Positions 7,890 to 16,085 are shown, counted from the first letter of the stretch. The stretch is DNA of 64,000 bases from Aequorivita antarctica (GCF_007997155.1 NZ_VORT01000009.1:1-64000); one strand, 5' to 3'. Notes: generated from the letters alone by a model not told the origin. Numbers and translations: made by a program.

Positions 7890-9503
7890 ATGCGAATCAA
7901 AAAAATTCTCTTTCTATTAACCATTTTACAGGTATTCGGATTGAACGCGCAAGAGTTTGATTGGGCAAATAGCGTAACGGGAGGTGATCATGAACATGGG
8001 GTAAAAGCAATAAGAAATAGCCTAGGAGAAACATACCTTATTGGATATTCTACTGGCAATCCTTTTGTATATGAAGGTAATGAATATTATACAAATGGTC
8101 GTAGTGATGCATTTTTCATCAAGCTCGATTCTCAAAAAAATTTAGTATGGTTAAAAACAATTGGAGGGAATGACGCAATTTATAATGATAGGGCTGTAAA
8201 TATTCACATCGATCCATTTGGTGATGTTTACCTTGCAATTCAATCAGTTGGCCAAAACTTTGAGTATGATGGGCAAATCTTAAGCGGTGTAGAAGCTCCC
8301 GGTCAGACCGGAGGTGAAGGTGTCATTATCAAAGTAAATTCAGATGGTGAATACATATGGCATGAATCCGGCACTACCTTATTGGGAGATAACAATTCAT
8401 TTCTCGGACTAACTACCGATTCGGACGGAAACCTTTACATAGTAGGTTTGTTTAGGAAATCGGTTACATTAGGTGGAACAATAACACTTACAAACCCATC
8501 TACTGGTACTACGATGGATATGCTCGTCGCTAAGTATCAACCAGACGGTAACATTATCTGGGCAAAACGTGCAGGCGGTACCCCCCATAATACGTTTGCC
8601 AGTGGTAACGATATTAAGATACATCCTCAAACAAATGAGATTATTGTTTTGGGTCGCAGTGACGGACCAGTATACTACGATGGAGAGCTCTCACCTGCCT
8701 ATAATGGTAATGATGATGAAGGAATAATTTTATTATCCTATGATCCTGATGGAACTCAAAATTGGGTAAAACAAATTTTAGAGCTTCCGTCCAATTTTTC
8801 TAGCAATGGTATTTCTTTAGATATTAGCTCTGTAGGTGTTATTGGAATTTGTGGATATAGAAATGGAGGGGACGGATTAGTTGGTTTTTATAATAGTGAT
8901 GGTTCTGTAATTACTGAGCATGAACATCCAGCTACCGATGGTGTGAGGATTTTTTCCATTTCATTTAATGAATTTAATAGGGCCTATCTTTCAGGATGGA
9001 GTAATTCGGGTGCCGTTATAGGGATAGCTCCTGCAACAGTCACGATTTCTTCCAACACGGGATTTATTGTAAAACTTGATGAATTTCAACAAGTAAAATG
9101 GGCTTCGGAATTCACTGCTAGTTATTTTCAAAATAGTATATCCTATGGTTATGGTAAACTAATGTATGCAGGTAGAATTGACGATGATTTCACTTATAAT
9201 AATGGGCAAAATATAATAACCCCTGATCGAGGGGATGGGCTATTCGCGGAAATGACAGATGCCACATTATCTACGGAATCATTTTCAGATGATTTTATTG
9301 TCTTATACCCTAATCCAACAAAAGATGTATTGAGGGTTAAGGGTAAAACTATTGAAAATATTGAGATTTATAATGTTAGCGGTGTGCTTTTAAAAACAAC
9401 TAATAAAAAAGAAATAGATTTTACATCCTATGCAAGAGGAGTTTATTTTATTAAAGTTAAAAATACTAAGGGAACAGTCACAAAAAAAGTGATTCTAATT
9501 TAA
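7890..9503 (+). CDS. T9SS-sorted secreted protein with SBBP-type beta-propeller repeats
   Basis: The protein has 537 residues. A signal peptide (IKKILFLLTILQVFGLNAQ) is followed by repeated units ending in patterns such as FFIKLDSQKNLVWLKTIGG, VIIKVNSDGEYIW, LVAKYQPDGNIIWAKRAGG and ILLSYDPDGTQNWVKQI, which match seven-bladed SBBP repeats. The last 75 residues form a type A C-terminal sorting domain (VLYPNPTKDVLRVKG, GVYFIKVKNTKGTVTKKVIL), so it is expected to cross the outer membrane by T9SS and be attached to the surface or released. No enzyme domain is seen. It is expressed from promoter module copy 1. Confidence 0.85.
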   Translation: MRIKKILFLLTILQVFGLNAQEFDWANSVTGGDHEHGVKAIRNSLGETYLIGYSTGNPFVYEGNEYYTNGRSDAFFIKLDSQKNLVWLKTIGGNDAIYNDRAVNIHIDPFGDVYLAIQSVGQNFEYDGQILSGVEAPGQTGGEGVIIKVNSDGEYIWHESGTTLLGDNNSFLGLTTDSDGNLYIVGLFRKSVTLGGTITLTNPSTGTTMDMLVAKYQPDGNIIWAKRAGGTPHNTFASGNDIKIHPQTNEIIVLGRSDGPVYYDGELSPAYNGNDDEGIILLSYDPDGTQNWVKQILELPSNFSSNGISLDISSVGVIGICGYRNGGDGLVGFYNSDGSVITEHEHPATDGVRIFSISFNEFNRAYLSGWSNSGAVIGIAPATVTISSNTGFIVKLDEFQQVKWASEFTASYFQNSISYGYGKLMYAGRIDDDFTYNNGQNIITPDRGDGLFAEMTDATLSTESFSDDFIVLYPNPTKDVLRVKGKTIENIEIYNVSGVLLKTTNKKEIDFTSYARGVYFIKVKNTKGTVTKKVILI

Positions 9504-9540
9504 GAAGGACGTTCACGATCGCTAAAATATTTCTCCCTCT

Positions 9541-9618
9541 GGCGCGCTTTTAAAAAGCGTGTCTATTTAATTCCAGCATTTGCAATGCGACTAACCGTGG
9601 GGCGGACGGTTCCGCCCA
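9541..9618. repeat. Two hairpins after the T9SS gene
   Basis: The 406-base gap between 9503 and 9910 holds, in order, a short hairpin around GCGCTTTTAAAAAGCG (9544-9559), a GC-rich hairpin GGGCGGACGGTTCCGCCC (9601-9618), period-14/15 and period-7 tandem repeats, promoter module copy 2 and a -7 box. The first hairpin could end transcription of the upstream gene, but no U-tract follows it. The GC-rich hairpin is unlike the AT-rich surroundings and may be the remnant of a small mobile or palindromic element. Confidence 0.4.
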
Positions 9619-9710
9619 CAACCCAGAAACTGAGAACCCAAAACTGAGAACTCCCTCATTCACCCATTCACAAAAGCCTAAAGCCTAAAGCCTACAGCCT
9701 ACAGCCTAGA
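9619..9710. repeat. Period-7/14 tandem repeats before promoter module 2
   Basis: First come two units of about 15 bases (AACCCAGAAACTGAG, AACCCAAAACTGAG, then AACTCCC). Then come a TTCACCCATTCACAAAA remnant of the octad family and five heptads: GCCTAAA twice, GCCTACA twice, GCCTAGA once (9676-9710). GCCTACAGCC also occurs at the matching position before module 1 (7651-7660), so the repeats and the module appear to have been copied together. Confidence 0.8.
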
Positions 9711-9815
9711 GCTATTAAAAAATAAACCCTATATTTGAAACTCTCCCCGATTAAATAAACCCCCTTTACGGTTTTCCGTAAGTGGTGGGGTTTAGTTTTT
9801 GTTACATTTGGAAAC
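9711..9815 (+). promoter_or_regulatory. Promoter module copy 2: palindrome TACGGTTTTCCGTA plus TACATTTG
   Basis: The palindrome is at 9767-9780 and the -7 box TACATTTG at 9803-9810, again with exactly 22 bases between them. Flanking bases add weaker symmetry: ACCCCCTTTACGG on the left and CCGTAAGTGGTGGGGT on the right, which could fold as a longer hairpin. About 100 bases are nearly identical to copy 1. It stands upstream of the sce7726-sce7725-RES cassette; a second -7 box nearer the gene (9896) may be the direct promoter. Confidence 0.7.
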
Positions 9816-9895
9816 ACATTTGCTTGTTGAAATAATTATGGCAAATTCAAAATAAATAACAAGAAAGTTAGTATATGGCCGTAATTGAAAATTTG

Positions 9896-9903
9896 TAACT
9901 TTG
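9896..9903 (+). promoter_or_regulatory. Second -7 box TAACTTTG close to the cassette start
   Basis: TAACTTTG matches TAnnTTTG. It ends seven bases before the ATG at 9910, so transcription from it would give a nearly leaderless mRNA. I see no good -33 TTG at the usual spacing, so it would be weak or need help. Confidence 0.35.
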
Positions 9904-9909
9904 TTTTAA

Positions 9910-10794
9910 ATGGAAATTGTAACTGACTTAAAGAAAATACGTAGTTTATCTCAAATTATTTCGCCTTCTAACTTCAAAAAGATTGTGCGAGAAGATGACT
10001 ATCACTCTACATTTTACAAGTTGAAAAAGTATACAACAGTTTCAGACTCTACCACAAATCTTGATGCAATCAATCTTATTTACAATTCACTTTTAAAAAA
10101 TTATAAAAATGAATATGTATATAAAAATATACTTACTAATAAATTATTTCTAAAAAAATATAGTTTAAAAAATACAATTGCTTTGAATGAATTTAATATT
10201 GGGAAATCTATTGCGGATTTTGTATTGTTAAATGGAGAAGCAAGAGTTTATGAAATAAAAACTGAACTTGACAATCTTGAAAAATTAGATAAGCAAATTG
10301 TAGATTATTGTCAGTTTGGAGACAAAGTTTATATTGTAACATGTTCAAAACACGTAAATAAATTAATTGAACTTTATAATGATTCTACAATTGGAATTAT
10401 CGAATTAACATCAAGGAACTCCTTGAAAACAATTAAAGAGGCAACTAGCAATATTGCTACTTTTAGTTGTGAAAAATTATTTAAAACCTTAAGAAAGCAG
10501 GAATATATAGAGATAATTGATGAACACTTCCACTTTGTTCCAGATGTTTCTAATACAAGAATTTTCAAAGAATGTTTAGCCCTAGCAAAAAAAATTGAAA
10601 TTTCATTGTTTCAAAAATTGGTGGTTAACAAAATCAAATCTAGAAATATTTCTAATCCAAAAAAAATCCAAGAAAAATCTATTCCTGAGAGTTTAAAACA
10701 TATTTGTTACACATTGGATTTTTCAAAAAATGAGTATGCCAAATTAGATTCATTTCTTAATAAAAACAGCAAAATATGTATTTCCCATATTTAA
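9910..10794 (+). CDS. sce7726-family protein, PD-(D/E)XK nuclease-like
   Basis: The protein has 294 residues and resembles the sce7726 family, usually encoded beside sce7725. Residues 94-117 give a restriction-nuclease-like constellation: E94, D103 (KSIADFVLLNGEARVY) and E115-I-K117 (YEIKTE), i.e. D-x11-E-x-K, followed by a helix (LEKLDKQIVDYCQF) and a strand (KVYIVTCSKH), as in the PD-(D/E)XK core. A nuclease role is inferred from this motif and has not been shown for the family as far as I know. The C-terminal half is Lys/Ile-rich with no recognised domain. Base composition is much more AT-rich than the flanking core genes. The last 19 bases overlap the next gene. Confidence 0.8.
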   Translation: MEIVTDLKKIRSLSQIISPSNFKKIVREDDYHSTFYKLKKYTTVSDSTTNLDAINLIYNSLLKNYKNEYVYKNILTNKLFLKKYSLKNTIALNEFNIGKSIADFVLLNGEARVYEIKTELDNLEKLDKQIVDYCQFGDKVYIVTCSKHVNKLIELYNDSTIGIIELTSRNSLKTIKEATSNIATFSCEKLFKTLRKQEYIEIIDEHFHFVPDVSNTRIFKECLALAKKIEISLFQKLVVNKIKSRNISNPKKIQEKSIPESLKHICYTLDFSKNEYAKLDSFLNKNSKICISHI

Positions 10795-11711
10795 GAGGCA
10801 AACAATTTGAATTAATTGCCTTAAGAGAATTGTGTGCCTTATTTCCACAAGATTTAAGTAAAATTTCGCCAATAATTGAGCCTGTCAAAGCTTCAAGCAC
10901 TTTAAATTCTACTTTAGCTGAATTAGCAAATCGAAATGCAAATTTTAACTTAATTATAAATCCAAGAGTTGGAGATTTAGAAGGACAATATGAAAAAATT
11001 ATTCAAATAATTACTTCTTCAATTCCGGCAGACTATAGCAACTACCAACTAGCTGTTATAGTCGATTCTAAAACTGAAGGAAGCATTGCTGCTTTAATTG
11101 AGTTTTTAAATGCTTTAGACTTAAATTATAAAGGAATATCATTAATACATAAAACAGAGTTAAATAGTCAAAATATTGAGTTATTAAATAATCAATTGAA
11201 CATCGTTTATAATGTAATTTATTTTTCAAAAACTAGTCGTAGATATTATCGTGAATTTGAGGCTAATACCCTTGTCAGTTTAGATGATTATTTTGAAGAG
11301 CAATCTAGAAATGCGGATTATTTGAACCAAGAAAGTGATTTTTCGAAAGAATATAGGTTTTATATTCTAGATGGCTTTGTTGGATTCTCTGACTTTTTAA
11401 CAATTGGTGATAATTATTCAGAATCAGGATTTTTACCAAGAGCAGTAGCCATTCATTTGAGTTATTTGGAAAATGATCAAATTAAAATAAAGCATTTCGT
11501 TTCTGACTCAAATGAAGATGTTTCTGATATTGGGGGTAAATTTTCAGAAGCAATAAATAAATTGGTCATTTGGTGTAACGAAAAAAATCTCAATACTGCT
11601 GCAATAATTGAATTTAGAGATTTACAAGAAAGAGGGCATTTCCCAGGACTCGGAACTCTAAAAAAACTTTCTATAATGAATCACATTGAGTTAATAATTA
11701 ATAATATTTAA
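10776..11711 (+). CDS. sce7725-family (Beta protein-like) protein
   Basis: The protein has 311 residues. The start MYFPYLRGKQFELIALREL is characteristic of the sce7725 family, related to Pfam Beta protein. Further signatures are ISPIIEPVKAS (residues about 31-41), NLIINPRVGDLEG, LAVIVDSK and YILDGFVGFSDFLTIGDNYSESGF. These recur in a TIM-barrel-like alternation of strands and helices. The family's activity is unknown to me. Its start lies inside the end of the sce7726 gene and its stop is two bases before the RES gene, so the three genes are translationally coupled. A partner or regulator role for the flanking nuclease-like and RES proteins is likely. Confidence 0.82.
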   Translation: MYFPYLRGKQFELIALRELCALFPQDLSKISPIIEPVKASSTLNSTLAELANRNANFNLIINPRVGDLEGQYEKIIQIITSSIPADYSNYQLAVIVDSKTEGSIAALIEFLNALDLNYKGISLIHKTELNSQNIELLNNQLNIVYNVIYFSKTSRRYYREFEANTLVSLDDYFEEQSRNADYLNQESDFSKEYRFYILDGFVGFSDFLTIGDNYSESGFLPRAVAIHLSYLENDQIKIKHFVSDSNEDVSDIGGKFSEAINKLVIWCNEKNLNTAAIIEFRDLQERGHFPGLGTLKKLSIMNHIELIINNI

Positions 11712-11713
11712 TT

Positions 11714-12775
11714 ATGAACTGTTGTATTAATTGCTTTACTAGTTCTTATCTAATTAGTATTATTAATGGTGATGATAGAACAGGAAAATGTGATTTCTGC
11801 AAAACTAAAAACACGTCGATTTATTCAGCAAGGGAATTAGCAGATTTTTTCAGGAATATAATCTCATTATATGTAACCGACGAAAATTCAAATCTTTCAT
11901 TAGTTAAATCATTAGAAAAAGATTTTAATCTATTCACAGCGCAAGTTCAAAATCCTTTGGAATTATTAAAGTCAATTTTTTCAGATGAAATGGATGATTT
12001 AAAAGAAATATTTAAAAATAATGTTTCATTCCAAAACAAATCACTTTTAGAAGCTGAGTCAAATAACTTACATAATGTATGGAGTGCTTTTAAAAAAGAA
12101 ATCAAATTTAGCAATCGTTATCATATTCAAAATACAATAGATTTAAAAGAATTAGAGTCGTTTTTTCTACAAGAAGGTTTTTATAGGGAAATTAAAAAAG
12201 GAAGAATTCTTTTTAGATGCAGAGTTTCAGATAAAAATGGTTTTCCTTGCGAAAATATGGGGAACCCTCCAACTCCAGAATTAGCTTCAAGTGGAAGAGC
12301 AAACCCTAAAGGAATTTCTTATTTATACGTTGCTGACAGCCTTGAAACTTCATTGTATGAAACTAGAGCATCATTATTTGATTATGTTACGGTTGGAGAG
12401 TTTAAGGTTAAAGAGGATATTAGAATATTGAACCTAAGAAATACAAAAGATGATCCAATTTTTTGGGCTGAAAACGAAGTGGTTGAAAATTATTTAACAT
12501 ACATTCCTTTCATACAAACGTTACAAAAAGAATTGTCTTTACCAATCAGAAAACGAGACAAAGAATTGGACTATATTCCTACTCAATATATATCTGAATT
12601 TATAAAATCAATAAAAAAAGAAGATGAGTTGTTTTTTGATGGTGTAGAGTATCAAAGTTCTTTAAATTCGGAAGGTTATAATATTGCCATTTTTAATCCT
12701 GAAAAATTGGAATGCTTTAAAACCAATGTTTATGAAATTAAGGATATTAAATTAACGCATGGAAAAATAAAATAA
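11714..12775 (+). CDS. RES-domain protein with N-terminal zinc-finger/HEPN-RES-N1-like domain
   Basis: The protein has 353 residues. Cysteines at 4 and 7 (CINCF) and 26 and 29 (CDFC) form a four-Cys zinc site like that of the HEPN/RES N-terminal domain 1 proteins; a helical linker follows to about residue 150. The RES fold occupies roughly 150-335: FRCR at 167-170, SGRANPKGISYLYVAD at 193-208, LYETRA with E216, and YIPTQYISEFIKSI followed by EYQSS (313-316). Arg, Glu and Ser of these motifs give the family its name. Characterised RES toxins break down NAD+ by phosphorolysis, so this is probably the effector of the cassette. No Xre-type antitoxin is adjacent, which differs from classical Xre-RES pairs. 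Confidence 0.85.
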   Translation: MNCCINCFTSSYLISIINGDDRTGKCDFCKTKNTSIYSARELADFFRNIISLYVTDENSNLSLVKSLEKDFNLFTAQVQNPLELLKSIFSDEMDDLKEIFKNNVSFQNKSLLEAESNNLHNVWSAFKKEIKFSNRYHIQNTIDLKELESFFLQEGFYREIKKGRILFRCRVSDKNGFPCENMGNPPTPELASSGRANPKGISYLYVADSLETSLYETRASLFDYVTVGEFKVKEDIRILNLRNTKDDPIFWAENEVVENYLTYIPFIQTLQKELSLPIRKRDKELDYIPTQYISEFIKSIKKEDELFFDGVEYQSSLNSEGYNIAIFNPEKLECFKTNVYEIKDIKLTHGKIK

Positions 12776-12790
12776 CTATTGCCCCAGCTG

Positions 12791-12820
12791 GCGTGAGCAT
12801 CCCGCTCGTGTCCAACGTCC
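12791..12820. repeat. Dispersed GAGC...GCTC hairpin repeat
   Basis: GCGTGAGCATCCCGCTCGTG forms a short hairpin (GTGAGC / GCTCGTG arms are imperfectly paired) and is followed by TCCAACGTCC. A related string, GCGAACGTCTCGCTCGTG, occurs at 16684-16701, and ACGTTCACGATCGC at 9509-9522 may be another fragment. All three lie between genes and are richer in GC than their surroundings. This fits remnants of a dispersed small repeat family, but the window alone is too small to define its unit. Confidence 0.4.
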
Positions 12821-12930
12821 TCATTAAAACCACACACCTACATTCAGCATCTTTATTATTTAAAAAACTCGTATAGTCCCATTTCTCTTCGCTAGTAATA
12901 TGCGACGGAACACCCATAAATTTGCGCTCT

Positions 12931-12980
12931 TTAAGGTTTTCCGTATTTAATGGAATTTAGTTTTTATTACATTTGGAAAT
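12931..12980 (+). promoter_or_regulatory. Promoter module copy 3: half-degenerate palindrome plus TACATTTG
   Basis: AAGGTTTTCCGTA (12933-12945) keeps the right arm CCGTA and the TTTT centre of the palindrome but has a changed left arm (TTAAGG instead of TTACGG). The -7 box TACATTTG at 12968-12975 again starts 22 bases after the palindrome, and the stretch TTTAG-TTTTTATTACATTTGG matches copies 1 and 2. The longer upstream block shared by copies 1 and 2 is absent. The gene start at 13012 lies about 30 bases downstream of the expected transcription start. Confidence 0.65.
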
Positions 12981-13011
12981 ATATTAAAACACCATTTTAC
13001 AATAAAACTAT

Positions 13012-13728
13012 ATGAGCATTTTCTCTTATCATCTTGTCAAAATACCGTTTTTATTGGCAGTAAAAGGATTATTCTCAGACCCAATTAATAAGAAAACTAA
13101 AGGTCTTATCTATTCTGAATGTATGACTGCAATGACATTAGGTTCTCCTATTATATCCTCTTCACGATTTTTAATACGACAAGTGGCGATTTTTGCACAA
13201 TGGGAAAACGAAGAAGCGCTAGATAACTACTTGAAGAATGAAAAATTTGGTGAAATTTTAAATAAGGGTTGGTGTGTTCGATTAGCGTTTATGAGACAAT
13301 GGGGTAGAATAAGTGGTTTTAAAACACCAGAATTTAAAGCTGAATTAGAAAGTCCATTATCTCCAGTTGTTGCCGTAACGATTGCAAGAATGAAGCCTTT
13401 TGCAGTGCCAAGGTTTTTACGTTGGGGAAGACCTGTTGAGAAATTAGTTCGTGATCATCCGGGCACTATACTCTCCTTAGCATCTATTAGATTGCCAAAC
13501 ACAGTTTCCACTTTTTCTATCTGGAAAACCGAAAAAGAAATGACTGATATGGTTCACGGTCATAGTGCTGTGCCTAAACCAAAAAGACATTCAAATGCAA
13601 TGAAAGAAAGAGAAAGAAAAGACTTTCATTTTGAATTCACAACTTTACGTTTTAAACCTATTTCAGAATTTGGCACTTGGAAAGGACAAAAGAACTTTAT
13701 TCCTATTAATGGAAAAGACAACTCATAA
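13012..13728 (+). CDS. CrtA (spheroidene monooxygenase)-like protein
   Basis: The protein has 238 residues. The C-terminal half follows the CrtA pattern: VVAVTIARMKPFAVPRFLRWGRP, then LSLASIRLPNTVSTFSIWKTEKEM, HGHSAVPKPKRHSNAM and the closing EFGTWKGQ. The N-terminal half has SPIISSSRFLIRQVAIFAQWENEEAL. CrtA enzymes are heme monooxygenases that add a keto group to carotenoids in phototrophs. No carotenoid genes are nearby, so the substrate here is open and the name should be read as a family label. The stop and next start overlap as TAATG. Confidence 0.72.
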   Translation: MSIFSYHLVKIPFLLAVKGLFSDPINKKTKGLIYSECMTAMTLGSPIISSSRFLIRQVAIFAQWENEEALDNYLKNEKFGEILNKGWCVRLAFMRQWGRISGFKTPEFKAELESPLSPVVAVTIARMKPFAVPRFLRWGRPVEKLVRDHPGTILSLASIRLPNTVSTFSIWKTEKEMTDMVHGHSAVPKPKRHSNAMKERERKDFHFEFTTLRFKPISEFGTWKGQKNFIPINGKDNS

Positions 13729-14609
13729 TGGGAACAGCACTTTTAAAACAAAATTTTCAAGACTGGTTAACACAACAATGGGTTATACTATTTGGTGAAA
13801 AAATTAATACAAAGCAAGGGGAATGGTTATTAGGCCCTTTCGGTGAAACCAACGGAATTGGCGAAAAATTCATTAAGCAATTAGTAGAAAAAGAACATTT
13901 AGTAATAGACAAAAGTGAAAAGAACAAAGGTTTATTGCAATCTATAAGTCAGCTTCACTTCACAGAAAAAGAATTGAAAAGATTATCTAAGGAGGTAATT
14001 GACTTCTACGAAAATACAAGCAATTACAATTTTGATTTAAAAGTAAAATGGAATCCTTTCTTTAGAGTATTTGGTGTTTTGCTAAAGGTATTGTTTAGCA
14101 AACGAATTGAACAATTAAATATTCCATTGGATACTAATGAAAATTCCAAAGCATTAAAAAGTGAAATAATTCAACTGATAGACGAAAAGACAAATAAAAT
14201 TAAACGCACTATATGGCTAAGAACTTTTATTGATTCAAAACAAGTTGTGTATTCAGGTGTTTACGAAAGTTGCGAAATCCCTTCTGGCCAAACTTGTCTA
14301 AAAGCAATCTTTCCTCTTCCAAATGGAAATGCAACAGTTATTTTAAATCCAAGTGTTGGTGAAAATGGAGAACTCATTTTAACATCTTCAGGTAAAAAAA
14401 TTGGTGATAGTGGCTTTTACTTTTTATTAAAAGATACTAAAGGTAATTTATGGACTAAATTTATAAGGTCTTTTAAAGATGAGCTAGTTGTTAGCTCCAA
14501 AGATGAGAGAATCACAGCAAAACAGACTTTATTATTGTGGAATTTAAAAGTGTTAGAGTTTAATTATATTATAAAGAAAAATACACACAGCATAACCTAT
14601 AAGCAATAG
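13728..14609 (+). CDS. Unrecognised protein coupled to the CrtA-like gene
   Basis: The protein has 293 residues; I do not recognise a family. It opens with an aromatic-rich segment ([33 protein letters not shown]), has one amphipathic-to-hydrophobic stretch ([16 protein letters not shown], residues about 104-119) and ends in beta-rich sequence with repeated Gly turns ([30 protein letters not shown]). No signal peptide. The start overlaps the stop of the CrtA-like gene by one base, so the two proteins are made together and probably act together. Composition is as AT-rich as the preceding cassette. Confidence 0.65.
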   Translation: MGTALLKQNFQDWLTQQWVILFGEKINTKQGEWLLGPFGETNGIGEKFIKQLVEKEHLVIDKSEKNKGLLQSISQLHFTEKELKRLSKEVIDFYENTSNYNFDLKVKWNPFFRVFGVLLKVLFSKRIEQLNIPLDTNENSKALKSEIIQLIDEKTNKIKRTIWLRTFIDSKQVVYSGVYESCEIPSGQTCLKAIFPLPNGNATVILNPSVGENGELILTSSGKKIGDSGFYFLLKDTKGNLWTKFIRSFKDELVVSSKDERITAKQTLLLWNLKVLEFNYIIKKNTHSITYKQ

Positions 14610-14668
14610 CACCCTTCGGGCCGCCACAGCCTAAACTTGAAACGGTGAGGTGCAAAAACATAAATACT

Positions 14669-15979
14669 ATGAACGAAATAATATGTCCAAACTGCAAAAA
14701 AGCCTTTAAAGTAGATGAAGCTGGCTTTGCAGCTATACTTAAGCAAGTTCGCGACCATCAATTTGAGGAAGAGCTTAACAATAGGCTTACTCTTGCGGAG
14801 CGGGAAAAGGATAGTGCCGTTAAGCTTGCAGAGGCTAACATTAGAAACTCACTACAAGAACAACTTGCCAAAAAAGATAATGAGCTAACGCAATTAAAAG
14901 CGAACAGCGCCGCCGATCTTGCCGATAAGTTATCAAAAAAAGAAGCGGAACTTGCTGAACTAAAATCCAAGAAAGAAGCGGAGCTAGCAGAAATGAAATC
15001 CAAAATCCAAAATGCGGAAATGGATAAAAAGCTGTCGGTCTCAGAGGCGGTGAAGCTAATTGAAAAGGAGCGCGATACGCTTGCAAATAATTTAAGAGTA
15101 AAAGAGACTGAAACGCAGTTGCTCGAAAAATCCATAAAAGAGCAATTTAATAATACCCTGATGGTGAAGGAGGAAACCATTAAAATGAAAGACGATGAAA
15201 TTGCGCGTCTAAAAGATTATAAGCAAAAACTCTCCACAAAAATGGTTGGGGAAACCTTGGAGCAACATTGTGAATCTGAGTTTAATAAACTGCGGGCAAC
15301 AGCTTTTCAAAATGCCTATTTTGAAAAAGACAACGACTCAAGCGGTGGGAGCAAAGGCGATTTTGTTTATAGGGAAACAGATGAAGCGGGCAATGAAATC
15401 ATTTCAATCATGTTTGAAATGAAAAACGAAAATGACGAAACCGCTACTAAAAAAAGAAATGAGGATTTCTTTGCCAAACTGGACAAGGACCGGAAAGACA
15501 AGAAATGTGAATACGCTGTTTTGGTTTCGCTGTTGGAGTCGGAAAGTGAGTTTTACAATACGGGGATCGTTGATGTTTCGCATAAGTTTCAAAAAATGTA
15601 CGTGGTGCGGCCTCAGTTTTTTATTCCTATTATCACGCTTCTTAGAAACGCAGCGATGAATTCCATGAAATACAAGGCGGAACTGAATTTGATGCGGAAC
15701 CAAAATATTGATATTACCAATTTTGAAGATAAGATTGATGCCTTTAGAAAAGGGTTTGCATATAATTATGATTTAGCGAGCCGTAAGTTTAAAACTGCGA
15801 TTGACGAAATAGATAAGACCATTAGTCATCTGCAAAAAACAAAAGATGCTTTGTTATCCTCGGAAAACAATTTGCGACTGGCAAATAATAAAGCAGATGA
15901 TTTAACCATTCAGAAATTAACGTATGGCAATCCTACGATGAAGGCTAAGTTTGATGAGCTTGAAAATGAATCTGAATAA
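14669..15979 (+). CDS. DUF2130 domain protein, coiled coil plus PD-(D/E)XK-like domain
   Basis: From the ATG at 14669 the product has 436 residues. An N-terminal CPNC (residues 6-9) suggests a small zinc-ribbon half site. A long Glu/Lys/Ala coiled coil runs from about 25 to 190, with near-exact internal repeats [12 protein letters not shown] / [12 protein letters not shown]. The DUF2130 core then follows: GDFVYRE with D231, and IMFEMKNE with E250 and K252, resembling a PD-(D/E)XK metal site. Its cellular role is not established. It directly follows the accessory cassettes but has a more ordinary composition. An in-frame ATG at 14645 would add eight residues. Confidence 0.85.
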   Translation: MNEIICPNCKKAFKVDEAGFAAILKQVRDHQFEEELNNRLTLAEREKDSAVKLAEANIRNSLQEQLAKKDNELTQLKANSAADLADKLSKKEAELAELKSKKEAELAEMKSKIQNAEMDKKLSVSEAVKLIEKERDTLANNLRVKETETQLLEKSIKEQFNNTLMVKEETIKMKDDEIARLKDYKQKLSTKMVGETLEQHCESEFNKLRATAFQNAYFEKDNDSSGGSKGDFVYRETDEAGNEIISIMFEMKNENDETATKKRNEDFFAKLDKDRKDKKCEYAVLVSLLESESEFYNTGIVDVSHKFQKMYVVRPQFFIPIITLLRNAAMNSMKYKAELNLMRNQNIDITNFEDKIDAFRKGFAYNYDLASRKFKTAIDEIDKTISHLQKTKDALLSSENNLRLANNKADDLTIQKLTYGNPTMKAKFDELENESE

Positions 15980-16030
15980 TAAACACCACCACAACAATCG
16001 CTATAAGTAATTGCTTGTTCTAAAACATCC

Positions 16031-16070
16031 AAAAAAAGGGAGCCTGCAATGTGTAGGCTCCCTTTTTTTA
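16031..16070. terminator. Bidirectional rho-independent terminator
   Basis: A stem GGGAGCCT / AGGCTCCC (16038-16045 and 16055-16062) has a 9-base loop and is flanked by A7 on the left and T7 on the right. It lies between the convergent DUF2130 and DUF4440 genes and can serve both. Confidence 0.93.
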
Positions 16071-16085
16071 TTGTACTAGGTTTGA

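Noticed and set aside
9541-9618. Attachment-site or integrase remnant after the T9SS gene
   Set aside because: There are hairpins but no integrase gene, tRNA gene or target duplication to support it.
14758-15180. Minus-strand 140-residue Ser/Phe-rich frame across DUF2130
   Set aside because: It is the reverse reading of the coiled-coil codons (GAA/AAG read as TTC/CTT), a common shadow.
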